From: Longimicrobiales bacterium
Lineage (GTDB): Bacteria; Gemmatimonadota; Gemmatimonadetes; Longimicrobiales; Gaopeijiaceae
Length of the DNA: 64,000 nucleotides
Direction of reading: 5' to 3'
Assembly: GCA_028284495.1 (NCBI GenBank)
Contig: JANQRP010000031.1
Span: 1 to 64,000 of the forward strand
In this document: piece after piece, positions 26,737-35,285 of the stretch
How positions within the stretch are numbered: position 1 is the first letter of the stretch
Layout: every line of letters starts with the position of its first letter
Position numbers and translations under genes: made by a program
The notes under the pieces: model-generated
What the model saw: only the letters and a program-made list of their open reading frames with translations
What the model was told of the DNA's origin: nothing
Databases searched by the model: none

Positions 26737-26932
26737 TTTTGTCCCGGCATCCCGATGCGGCGGACCGGCGCCGCGGACCGGAACGGGCGGGCAGGGGGGC
26801 TGGTCCGATGGGGGTTGGCGGACGGCGTGGCGAAGCCGCACCATACACGGACGTCGCGCGCCGGCTCGTCGTCACCGCCCGCCCGACCCCCGTTCGTCGA
26901 CGGTCCGACGCGCTTCTCCCACACGGATCCTC

Positions 26933-28099
26933 ATGAGAGCCAGATGGATCATCCTGCCGGCGCTGGCCGCAGCCACCGTCGGTCTCGGCTGCGCGGAGGG
27001 GGCGCCGCCGGCTGACGCTGGGGGCCCGGAGGCCCCGGCCACGTCAGAGGCCGGGGTGGTCGACCTGGCCCACGCCCCCCGTCCGGAGATCGCGCTGCGC
27101 GCCACGCCGTCCGTCGCGTTCGGATCGATCGATGGCTCGGCCACGGACGGCTTCGCCGCGGTCGTCTCCGGAACGCGTCTCTCCGACGGCTCGTTCGTCC
27201 TGCTCGATCGCTACCGCGACATCCGGCGCCTCGTGGTCGTCGATGCCGCGGGCCGGTTCGTCCGGGAGCTGGGTCGGGTCGGCGAAGGACCCGGGGAGTT
27301 CGACTATCCGCAGATGGTGATGGCCGATGCGGACGGTGGGGTGGCGACCTGGGATGCCCGGCGAGGCCGGCTCATCCGATACGGCGTGGATGGAGAGGTG
27401 CGGGCGGATACCCGGCTCGGGGCAGGAACGACGGGCGTCGTCGCGCTGGACGTCACCCGTGACCTGCCTCTCGCGGTGGTCGAGGAGAACCCCCCCGATC
27501 GCTCTTTCGGGCGGCAGGACAACGTTGCTCGGCTCGTGCGTCTCCCGCGCGGCGACACCGAGCCGGACGTCCTCGCGGAGTTCCCGGGTCTCAGCTGGCA
27601 CCTCACCGAGGTCGACGGCGGTGTCCGCCTCGATCGGCCCTGGTACTACCCGCGCGTGATGTCGGCCTTCAACCGGTCGGGGTTGTGGACGGCGACCGGT
27701 GTGGACTGGACCCTCGTCCTCCGCAGCGCGGACGACGGACGGATCCTCGGTCGCGTTCGTCTGGACGACGACGTCGCGCCCTTTCCGAGGGACTCCGTCG
27801 AGAACGTGCTCCCCGACGCGCCAGACGTTCGGCCCCCTCTCGCGGCGCTCGAGATCGACCGTGACGGGCGGATCTGGATCGGGCTCCGCGATCTCCCGAT
27901 CGAGCGCCTGCCGTCGGGGATGGGGGAGATCGTATCCGACTGGATCGTGCTCGACGAGACCGGTCGACGCGTGGTGGGCGAGGTGTCGCTCCCTCCGCGT
28001 CGACGGCTCCTGGAGGCTTCGGCTCACGGCGTGCTCACCGTCACGGCGGACGGCGAGTACGACACCCCGATCGTCGAGTGGTGGGAGTTCGCGCCGTGA
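26933..28099 (+). CDS. Six-bladed beta-propeller lipoprotein
   Basis: 388 residues. A lipoprotein signal ends VGLGC (C20), followed by an Ala/Pro linker. The body follows the six-bladed NHL-like propeller pattern: LSDGSFVLLDRY, VVDAAGRFVRELGRVGEGPGEF, MADADGGVATWDARRGRLIRYG and LEIDRDGRIWIGL. The G(E/Q)GPGEF loop is the family hallmark. Function is unknown; a periplasmic or outer-membrane binding protein is the usual guess. It overlaps the ABC ATPase start by four bases (GTGA), so it is co-expressed with that exporter. It is divergent from the PadR gene. Confidence 0.85.
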   Translation: MRARWIILPALAAATVGLGCAEGAPPADAGGPEAPATSEAGVVDLAHAPRPEIALRATPSVAFGSIDGSATDGFAAVVSGTRLSDGSFVLLDRYRDIRRLVVVDAAGRFVRELGRVGEGPGEFDYPQMVMADADGGVATWDARRGRLIRYGVDGEVRADTRLGAGTTGVVALDVTRDLPLAVVEENPPDRSFGRQDNVARLVRLPRGDTEPDVLAEFPGLSWHLTEVDGGVRLDRPWYYPRVMSAFNRSGLWTATGVDWTLVLRSADDGRILGRVRLDDDVAPFPRDSVENVLPDAPDVRPPLAALEIDRDGRIWIGLRDLPIERLPSGMGEIVSDWIVLDETGRRVVGEVSLPPRRRLLEASAHGVLTVTADGEYDTPIVEWWEFAP

Positions 28100-29058
28100 C
28101 GGCCATCGCCACCATCGGCCTCAGGAAGTGGTACCGTTCAGGCTTCAGTCGGACTCGGGCCGTCGACGGCATCACCTTCCGGGTCGAACGCGGGCAGATC
28201 TTCGGGTTTCTCGGGCCGAACGGGAGCGGGAAGACGACCACCATCGGCCTCCTGCTCGGCATCCTCCGGCCGACGGCGGGGGAGGTGGAGCTGCTCGGCC
28301 GGAGCGGGCGTCGGGGGCTTCTCGAAGCCCGCCGTCGCACGGGCGCGACCCTCGAGACGCCCAACTTCTACCCGTATCTCTCGGGCGAGAGAAACCTCCG
28401 CCTCGTCGCCCGGGTGAAGGGTGCGCCCGACGCGGACGTGGACCGCGCGCTGGATCTGGTCGGGCTCTCGGATCGTCGTACCGACCGGTTCGCTGCGTAC
28501 AGTCTCGGGATGAAGCAGCGCCTCGCACTGGCCGCCACCGTGATCGGGGATCCGGAGCTGATCATCCTCGACGAGCCGGCGAACGGGCTCGATCCGGAGG
28601 GGATGCGCGAGATCCGCGAGATCATCCTCCGGCTCGCCGACGAGGGTCGCACGATCTTCCTGTCGAGCCACCTTCTCGCCGAAGTCGAGAAGACCTGCAC
28701 GCACGTCGCGATCATCAAGAAGGGCCAGCTGATCCGACAGGGTACGGTGGACGAGATCGTGGAGACCGGGTTCGTGTACGCGCTCCGGGCCGACGACCCC
28801 GCCGCGCTCGCGGAGGCCGCCCGGACCTTCCCGGGCGCCCGTGAGGTCTGGACGGAGCGCGACGCCGACGCCGACGTCTTCGTCGAGCTGGCCGCTCGCG
28901 AGCCCGCCGAGCTCAATCGATTCCTGAGCGGGCGTGCGGTGTTCGTGTCGCGCCTGGTGGAGCACCGGCGGAGCCTCGAGGACGCCTTCATCGAGGCGAC
29001 GGGGGACGCCGCGGGGGAATCCGGCGGGGAATCCACGGGGGAGGGGAGCACCGGATGA
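28096..29058 (+). CDS. ABC transporter ATP-binding protein (ABC-2 exporter)
   Basis: 320 residues. Start GTG at 28096 sits in a GTGA overlap. The Walker A is GPNGSGKTTT (40-49), the signature is YSLGMKQRLALA, the Walker B is LIILDEPANGLDP, and the H-loop lies in LSSHLLAEVE. The C-terminal 80 residues are the extension seen in CcmA/NatA-type drug and polysaccharide export ATPases. It drives the permease that follows with an ATGA overlap. The last residues (ESGGESTGEGST) are low complexity. Confidence 0.95.
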   Translation: MTAIATIGLRKWYRSGFSRTRAVDGITFRVERGQIFGFLGPNGSGKTTTIGLLLGILRPTAGEVELLGRSGRRGLLEARRRTGATLETPNFYPYLSGERNLRLVARVKGAPDADVDRALDLVGLSDRRTDRFAAYSLGMKQRLALAATVIGDPELIILDEPANGLDPEGMREIREIILRLADEGRTIFLSSHLLAEVEKTCTHVAIIKKGQLIRQGTVDEIVETGFVYALRADDPAALAEAARTFPGAREVWTERDADADVFVELAAREPAELNRFLSGRAVFVSRLVEHRRSLEDAFIEATGDAAGESGGESTGEGSTG

Positions 29059-29873
29059 GCACGGCACCTCTGTGGCTGGTCGCCGTCCGGAACGAGCTCC
29101 GGAAAGCGGTTCACCGTCGCGCGCTGCGGCTCACGTGGGCGGGATTCGTGCTCGTCTGCGCGCTCGTCTCGATCCAGATCCTGAACGCCGAATCGAACGA
29201 CGGGGGGCCGCTCGCCATGGCCGATCTCTGGCCGAGCGCCCTCGGGGGCCTCGGCGGGCTGGCCGGCATCATGGCGGGTGTGGCCTTCGCTCTGCTGCTG
29301 GGGTCGGAGTGGGACTGGAGGACGGGGCGCCAGAACGTCATCGACGGCCTGGGCCGTGGCGAGTGGTTCACGGGGAAGCTCGGGCTGCTCGTCGTGATCG
29401 CCGGCGCGTTCGTGACCACGCACGTGCTGACGACCGGGATCGGCGTGCTCGTGGTCGGGGAGCCGCTGGACGGCGGGTGGATCGAGCTCTGGCACGTGAA
29501 GTGGATGCTCGGCCTGCTGGCCGGACTCACCTGCACGCTGACGATCGCGCTGGTGACGGGCCTCGGGACGTCGGGCGCGGGCGCGGCGACGGCGCTCTTT
29601 CTCGTCTGGATCGCGGCCGAGCCGCTCATGTCGGCGGGGCTGCGCGAGTACGACGACTGGCGCGGCTGGATCGGCGAGCACCTGCCGGCCGGAACGTTCG
29701 CGCGGCTTCAGCAGCGTCCGACGTGGGACCCGGTATTCGCCGAGCGGGCCGCGGCCGATCCGGAGCTGGCCGCGCGGATGGTGCCGGCGTCGGCGACCAT
29801 GCTGGAAGCCCTCGTCTGGGTCGTGATCCTCACGTCGAGCGCCTGGCTGCTGTACCGCAGGCGAGACCTCTAG
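29055..29873 (+). CDS. ABC-2 type transporter permease
   Basis: 272 residues with about six membrane helices: near 22-40 (LTWAGFVLVCALVSIQIL), 60-82 (GLAGIMAGVAFALLLG), 108-130 (LGLLVVIAGAFVTTHVL), 150-172, 180-200 and a last one at 247-266 (LVWVVILTSSAWLLY). The start overlaps the ATPase stop (ATGA), fixing the pair as one transporter. The cargo is unknown. The operon starts with a propeller lipoprotein and is followed by another, which may be accessory components. Confidence 0.88.
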   Translation: MSTAPLWLVAVRNELRKAVHRRALRLTWAGFVLVCALVSIQILNAESNDGGPLAMADLWPSALGGLGGLAGIMAGVAFALLLGSEWDWRTGRQNVIDGLGRGEWFTGKLGLLVVIAGAFVTTHVLTTGIGVLVVGEPLDGGWIELWHVKWMLGLLAGLTCTLTIALVTGLGTSGAGAATALFLVWIAAEPLMSAGLREYDDWRGWIGEHLPAGTFARLQQRPTWDPVFAERAAADPELAARMVPASATMLEALVWVVILTSSAWLLYRRRDL

Positions 29874-29945
29874 CCTGTAGGAATCCGCAACGTTCGGCGC
29901 TGAGCGGGCGTCCAACGAGTCAACCCACGACGAAGGAGGAGACCC

Positions 29946-31145
29946 GTGCCGACCCTCGCGCCCGACGTCCCGATCCGACGTCACCTCTGCGCGGCGATCG
30001 CGCTGGCGGTGACCGCCTGCGCCGAGTCGCCCGCCCCCACCTCATGGGAGGTCGAGCGGGTGGCCGTGGGCGACACCACCGTCGTCCGCACGGTCGCGGG
30101 CCAGGCCTGGCGGGGCGGAGTCGAACTCGTGGAGGACGTCACGATCGGGGTCCTCGAGGGCCCGCCGGAACTCACGTTCGGCTCGATCTCGAGGATCGCC
30201 GAGGCGCCGGACGGCGGTGTGTACGTGCTCGACGCTCAGGCCATCCAGATTCGGCAGTACGATCGCAACGGCGAATTCGTGCGCGACATCGGCCGAGAGG
30301 GGCAGGGGCCGGGCGAGTACCAGCGACTGAGCCTCGGGATGGTCGCCGACGCCGCCGGCGTGCTCTACATGCACGACTGGGGCAACCGCCGCGTACTCCG
30401 GTTCGGACCGGACGGCGAGGCGCTGCCGTCGTGGGCGCCGACCTCGACGTACCTGACCACGGTGCCCGGCCAGTGGGTGTTCAGCGAGGCGGCCGGCGCG
30501 ATTCTGGTCACGGGTCAGGTCGAGGGCAGGCCGGCGCTGCTCGCGATGCGGGACGGCCTGATCGAGGACACGATCGTCGTGCCGCACCTCCCGGGGATGC
30601 CGGCGGAGCGCGGTGGTCCGTACCGCGTGGACACGTACTGGGGCCGCACCCCCGACGGCTGCATGGTCGTCGGGGTGAGTGCCGCGTATTCGCTGGACGT
30701 CCGCTGTCCCGACGGGGTCGTGAGGATCGAGCGCGAGGTCGAGCCGATTCCCGTTCATCCCGAGGAGGCGGCAGCGTATCGGGCGCAGTTCGAGTGGATG
30801 GATCGGGAGCCCCAGTACCGCGCGCCCGTGGGCGAGTGGCTGCCATCCACCATGCCACCGTTCCGCGGCATCACCGTCGGCCGCGACGCCCGCATCTGGG
30901 TCCGGCGGAACGTCGAGCCGATTCCGGTCCCCACCGAGGACAGCCCGGGCGCGCCCCCGGCCGTGGGGTGGGCCCAGCCGTTCGTGTACGACGTGTTCGA
31001 GGTGGACGGAACGTTCCTCGGAGAAGTCCGCTTTCCCGCGAACCACGAGCCGAGGCTGTTCGGCGACGGCTACGTCTGGGCCATCCGGCGGGGGGAGTTC
31101 GGGGAGGAGTACCTCGTGCGGCTCCGGGTCGTCCCGATCGGCTAG
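29946..31145 (+). CDS. Six-bladed beta-propeller lipoprotein
   Basis: 399 residues. The GTG at 29946 has AAGGAGGAG ahead of it. The signal ends in VTACA, with a cysteine as lipid site at about residue 24. Propeller blades include EAPDGGVYVLDAQAIQIRQYD, the GREGQGPGEY loop, VADAAGVLYMHDWGNRRVLRF and VGRDARIWVRRN. The C-terminus reads EFGEEYLVRLRVV, a version of the closing strand seen across this family in the window. It is 72 bases after the ABC permease and probably read from the same promoter. The function is unknown. Confidence 0.85.
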   Translation: MPTLAPDVPIRRHLCAAIALAVTACAESPAPTSWEVERVAVGDTTVVRTVAGQAWRGGVELVEDVTIGVLEGPPELTFGSISRIAEAPDGGVYVLDAQAIQIRQYDRNGEFVRDIGREGQGPGEYQRLSLGMVADAAGVLYMHDWGNRRVLRFGPDGEALPSWAPTSTYLTTVPGQWVFSEAAGAILVTGQVEGRPALLAMRDGLIEDTIVVPHLPGMPAERGGPYRVDTYWGRTPDGCMVVGVSAAYSLDVRCPDGVVRIEREVEPIPVHPEEAAAYRAQFEWMDREPQYRAPVGEWLPSTMPPFRGITVGRDARIWVRRNVEPIPVPTEDSPGAPPAVGWAQPFVYDVFEVDGTFLGEVRFPANHEPRLFGDGYVWAIRRGEFGEEYLVRLRVVPIG

Positions 31146-31355
31146 GTCCTCGCCGCGGTTCGATCGGACATCCGCGCGCTGTGATCGCGTCGCCGAGTCT
31201 GCACCAGTTCAGGCGCAGGCCGTGGGAGACTCTCCGTTCGACCGAACCTTCGCGGTCGCTACCTGCTGGCGATCCCGGTGGCTACCGCAGCAGCCGTACA
31301 GCCGCCCGGCCACGCACCGCACCGCGCTCGCTGCGCCTAGGGTGGTGGACCGATC

Positions 31356-31375
31356 AATGATAACGAGATATCATT
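31356..31375 (+). promoter_or_regulatory. Fur-box-like palindrome upstream of siderophore-type receptor
   Basis: AATGATA (31356-31362) and TATCATT (31369-31375) are perfect arms around a six-base centre. This AT-rich element stands out in GC-rich DNA and resembles the GATAAT-rich Fur operator. It lies 22 bases before the receptor's ATG at 31398. The 252-base gap it sits in holds no other visible feature. Confidence 0.55.
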
Positions 31376-31397
31376 ACTGCCCTTGCTCTGGCTTCGG

Positions 31398-33839
31398 ATG
31401 CATCTCTCCCCCTCCATCGAACTTCGCATGGGCCATTTCTGCTTCCCTCGGCTCGGCGGCCTCCGGCTTTGGCAGTCCGCCGCGGTTCTTGCATTCTTCG
31501 CGCTTCTCCTGCCTCTGCCGACTCATGCAGCTGCCCCGTCCAAGCCTCTGGGTACCCAGCAGTCAGCCGACGCTCGGGTCGAGGGACTGGTCCGGTCCTC
31601 GGGTGGTGCTCCCCTCGAGGGGGTTCGAGTTTCCCTCGTGGGCACTTCCCGTGTGACCCTGACCGACGCGAGCGGTCGTTTCCGGATGGGCAACGTCGCG
31701 CCGGGCACATACACGCTCCGCGCGGAGCTGATCGGGTATGCCGCGTCGAGTCAGGAGGTCACGATCAACAACGGAGCTCAGGCCCTCGTTGTCGTCCTTG
31801 ATCAGCGGCCGCTGGCGCTCGAAGGGGTTACAGCGACCGCACAAGCCGCCGGCAGGTACGGTGCCGAGCGAGCAGCAGCCGGAGCCCGCGCGGACATACC
31901 GATTCGTGACGTGCCTCAGAGTGTCCAGGTACTTCCCCGCCAGGCGATCAGCGACCTCGGGATGATTCGCCCCTCCGAGATCGCGAACCGTGTGAGCGGA
32001 ATCAACCCGATCCCGAGCTACACGGGCGCAGGGCTCGGCGTCGCATACTTCAACGTCCGGGGTTTCGACCAGGGGTTCCCCAACGTCGGAAACCTCCGCG
32101 ACGGGTATAGGGACGTGGGCTACATCACTCCACGAGACATGGCGAACGTGGAACGAGTCGAGGTGCTCAAGGGGCCCTCATCGGTCCTGTATGGTCCGAC
32201 GGGTGCGCTCGGGGGGGTCGTGAATACGGTAACGAAGCGTCCGACAGCCGTGCCTGTTCGCGAGATCTCGCTCAGGGGGGGGAGCTTCGCTCTGGCGAGG
32301 CTCACGCTCGACGCAGGCGGACCCGTCGGTGGGTCGGACCGGCTTCGGTACCGACTCGTCGGCGCTGTGGAGCAGGGTGACAGCTTTCGCGATCAGGTAA
32401 CTTCAGACGGGTGGTTCATTGCCCCCTCCCTGCAGTGGGTCGTGGATGCCTCCACGGACATCCTCCTCGGTGCCGAGGTGATCGATCGCGACTTCACGAC
32501 CGACCTCGGCTTCCCCGTCGCGGACCGCTCCTTCGACCTGCCCAGGGAGCGGTGGCTGGGGGAGCCTGAGTTCGACCGGGTGCTCGGATCAGCGGTATCG
32601 ACGTCGTTCCAGCTTACCCGCCGGCTCGGGGACTCCTGGAGCTTCCGTCAGGGACTCAACTTCACGACCGCCGAGATGGACTCGCGTCAGACCGCCTACT
32701 TCGGCGGCTTCGAAGACGATGGGCGCACTATCGTCCGAGGCTTCACCCGGAGCGACGAGGCGTCGCGCAATCTGACGGTGCAGTCCGAGCTTTCGGGTCA
32801 GTTCCGCGTCGGTTCCACCCGCCACACCCTTCTCGTCGGCGCAGAGTTCGCCCAGTTCGATTTCGATTTCGATTTCCTCTTCGGGAACGATTCGAACATC
32901 GATGCCTTCGCGCCCCAATACGGCGATACCAACACGGGTGACTTCGTCTCCTTCGGCGGTACCGACCTTCCGAATGAGAACCTCGCCTTCTTCGTGCAGG
33001 ATCTGATCGAAATCAGTCCCGCGTTCAAGGTCATGGCAGGGGCCAGATTCGACCGTCACGAGCTGAGCCGTCGCGACCGTGACACTGGTGAGGTGCTGGC
33101 AGAGACAGAGGAATCGCAGGTCTCGCCGCGCATCGGGGCGGTCCTCGACCTCAACACGAGCGCCTCGGTCTTCGCAGGCTACGCCACCTCCTTCGTGCCT
33201 CGGATCGCACGCGCGGACCGAGGGGAGGACACGTTCGATCCCGAGACGGGTCAGCAGTTCGAGGTCGGGCTGCGGCAGACGCTCGGTGGAGGCGCCCTCT
33301 CGTACAGCCTGGTTGGCTTCAATCTGGTGCGCCAGAACGTTCTGACTCGGGATCCCGACGCGCCCGCCGAGTTTCCCTTTCGGCGGATCGCGACCGGCGA
33401 GCAGCGGAGTCGAGGGGTCGAGCTGGACGTGACGGGGAGTCCGATCGCCGGCGTCGAGGTCCTCGCCAACTATGGGTTCATCGACGGCGAGGTGACCCGC
33501 GATGAGGTGTTCGACGTGGGTGCGGGTCTCGTGGGCGCCCCTCGCCACAGTGGTAGCGTCTGGGCCGCGTACCAGCTCTCCGAGGGCGGGCTCGCGGGAC
33601 TTCGCCTGGGTGCCGGGGTCACCGCCGTCGGCGAGCGAGAGGTCACACTGACCAACGACGTGCAGGTGCCTTCCTTCCAGCGGGTTGACGCGCTCCTCGC
33701 GTATGGATGGAACGCGTGGCGTCTACAGTTCAACCTGTACAATCTTTTCGACGAGGAGATCTACCACCCACAGGAGCAGTTCTTCATCGTGCCCGAGGCC
33801 GGCAGGAGGATTGACGCGACGCTCTCGGTCGGGTTCTAG
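31398..33839 (+). CDS. TonB-dependent siderophore receptor
   Basis: 813 residues from the ATG at 31398; an ATG at 31428 is equally possible and neither has a clear ribosome site. The signal peptide ends near LPTHA. A carboxypeptidase-regulatory-like domain (about 60-135: VEGLVRSSGGAPLEGVRVSL) precedes a plug with IRDVPQSVQVLPRQ and VEVLKGPSSVLYG, then a barrel ending LSVGF. The QSVQV(L/V)P phrase is the mark of ferric-siderophore receptors of the FhuA/FpvA type. It should import an iron chelate across the outer membrane. A Fur-box-like palindrome lies just upstream. The next gene begins 15 bases after its stop, so it heads a five-gene operon. Confidence 0.9.
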   Translation: MHLSPSIELRMGHFCFPRLGGLRLWQSAAVLAFFALLLPLPTHAAAPSKPLGTQQSADARVEGLVRSSGGAPLEGVRVSLVGTSRVTLTDASGRFRMGNVAPGTYTLRAELIGYAASSQEVTINNGAQALVVVLDQRPLALEGVTATAQAAGRYGAERAAAGARADIPIRDVPQSVQVLPRQAISDLGMIRPSEIANRVSGINPIPSYTGAGLGVAYFNVRGFDQGFPNVGNLRDGYRDVGYITPRDMANVERVEVLKGPSSVLYGPTGALGGVVNTVTKRPTAVPVREISLRGGSFALARLTLDAGGPVGGSDRLRYRLVGAVEQGDSFRDQVTSDGWFIAPSLQWVVDASTDILLGAEVIDRDFTTDLGFPVADRSFDLPRERWLGEPEFDRVLGSAVSTSFQLTRRLGDSWSFRQGLNFTTAEMDSRQTAYFGGFEDDGRTIVRGFTRSDEASRNLTVQSELSGQFRVGSTRHTLLVGAEFAQFDFDFDFLFGNDSNIDAFAPQYGDTNTGDFVSFGGTDLPNENLAFFVQDLIEISPAFKVMAGARFDRHELSRRDRDTGEVLAETEESQVSPRIGAVLDLNTSASVFAGYATSFVPRIARADRGEDTFDPETGQQFEVGLRQTLGGGALSYSLVGFNLVRQNVLTRDPDAPAEFPFRRIATGEQRSRGVELDVTGSPIAGVEVLANYGFIDGEVTRDEVFDVGAGLVGAPRHSGSVWAAYQLSEGGLAGLRLGAGVTAVGEREVTLTNDVQVPSFQRVDALLAYGWNAWRLQFNLYNLFDEEIYHPQEQFFIVPEAGRRIDATLSVGF

Positions 33840-33854
33840 ACCCTCCGAGATCCC

Positions 33855-35285
33855 GTGATTCTTCCCATCTTCCGGAAGGAGGTCCGGGAGTACATCCGCA
33901 CGGGCATGGCTCTGGGGGCGTTGCTCGGTTTGGGTGTGCTATTCGCTTTGGCGGCGATCGTCGGCGCACAGGACGTGCGTGCGCAGGCATCGGAGCGCGC
34001 CGCCGCCAACGAGGTGCAGCGAGAGAGGTGGCTGGAGCGGGACGCCGTGAACGCCCACGTGGCCGCGCACGCGGGCACCACGGTGTACAGACCGCCCTCA
34101 CCGCTCGCGGCGTTTGATCCCGGCCTGGACCGATACCTCGGGTCCTCGATCTTTCTCGAGGCGCATCGTATCAACCCTCTCCAGGGGGTTCGGGCGGCGG
34201 AGGGGGCGCCTGCGCAACGTCTCTCGGTGCTTTCGGTCGCCTTCGTGCTGCAGGTGGTCGTGCCCCTCCTGCTGGTTCTGCTGACCTTCGGGTCGCTTGC
34301 TCGCGAGCGGGAACGCGGCGTGCTCCGAATGGTCGTGACGCAGGGGGTGTCGCCGAGGCAGCTGGCCGTTGGCAAGACGCTCGCCTGCGTCGGTGTGACC
34401 CTCATCGCGCTTCTTCCGGGCGCGCTGATTCTCGTGCTCATGATGCCGGCGGAGCTGGCGGGTGCCGGGGCGGCGATTTCGAGCCGCGCCGACCTGCTCG
34501 TCCGTGCCGCGGGCCTCGGGCTCACCTATGCGGTGTACCTTCTCGTCTTCGCGCTGCTCGGTCTCGCGGTGTCGGCACGCTCGGGCTCGCCCGCTGCAGC
34601 GCTCACGAAGCTGCTGGCGCTCTGGTTCTTCGTGTGCCTCGGCGTTCCCCGCCTCGCAATTCAGGTTGCGCAGGGTGTGGCCCCGTCTCCTACCGGGTAT
34701 GCGGTTCGTGCGGCGATCGACAGCGCTCAGAAGGCTCGTCCCGGCTACTTCGACTTCCTCGAGGAGGGAGAGCGGGAGCTCACCGCCGAGTACGGGGTCG
34801 CGACGCTCGAAGAGCTGCCCGTCAATCTGCGGGGATACGCGCTCGCTCGCGGAGAGGCGGAGACGACCGAGGTGATGCGCGAGTACTATGGGCAACTGCA
34901 CGCTCGCCAACGCGAGCAGCAGTCGTTGTATCGACTGGCCGGCCTCCTCTCTCCTGCCATTCCCGCACAGCTCCTGTCGATGTCGCTGGCCGAGACGAAC
35001 TACACGACCTTTCTCGAGTTCGATCGTCAGGCAGAGGACTATCGGACCGCCATGGTCGCCGTCATGAACGACCACGACCTTCATGAGTTGCCGACGGGTC
35101 AGGGTGGCTTCGCGGTGCCTCAGGCCGAGCTGTACGCTCGGGTGCCGCCGTTCGAATACGTGCCGGATCGGTGGATGCACGCGCTGGAGGAGGAACGCAC
35201 GTCCCTGCTTCTGCTGGCGGCGTGGGGGCTCGTCGTCATGCTGATCGCACGTCGGTCCGTCGTTGCCCTGGGTCGAGACCTTTGA
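33855..35285 (+). CDS. DUF3526 ABC-2 type permease, subunit A
   Basis: 476 residues from GTG 33855. An N-terminal helix (18-38, GALLGLGVLFALAAIVG) leads to a large extracytoplasmic domain at about 40-120. A group of helices follows from 130 (LQVVVPLLLVLLTFGSLARERERG) to about 270, then a second soluble domain and a final helix at about 455 (SLLLLAAWGLVVMLI). The phrase ARERERGVLRMVV(T)QG is typical of the DUF3526/NosY-like permeases. It pairs with the next gene, whose TTG start overlaps its stop. The substrate is unknown; the receptor upstream suggests metal or siderophore handling. Confidence 0.85.
   Translation: MILPIFRKEVREYIRTGMALGALLGLGVLFALAAIVGAQDVRAQASERAAANEVQRERWLERDAVNAHVAAHAGTTVYRPPSPLAAFDPGLDRYLGSSIFLEAHRINPLQGVRAAEGAPAQRLSVLSVAFVLQVVVPLLLVLLTFGSLARERERGVLRMVVTQGVSPRQLAVGKTLACVGVTLIALLPGALILVLMMPAELAGAGAAISSRADLLVRAAGLGLTYAVYLLVFALLGLAVSARSGSPAAALTKLLALWFFVCLGVPRLAIQVAQGVAPSPTGYAVRAAIDSAQKARPGYFDFLEEGERELTAEYGVATLEELPVNLRGYALARGEAETTEVMREYYGQLHARQREQQSLYRLAGLLSPAIPAQLLSMSLAETNYTTFLEFDRQAEDYRTAMVAVMNDHDLHELPTGQGGFAVPQAELYARVPPFEYVPDRWMHALEEERTSLLLLAAWGLVVMLIARRSVVALGRDL

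Noticed and set aside
28934..31360. An 808-codon open frame overlapping the ABC permease and propeller genes
   Set aside because: It is Arg/Gly-rich shadow coding; the overlapped frames carry the recognisable domains and start signals.
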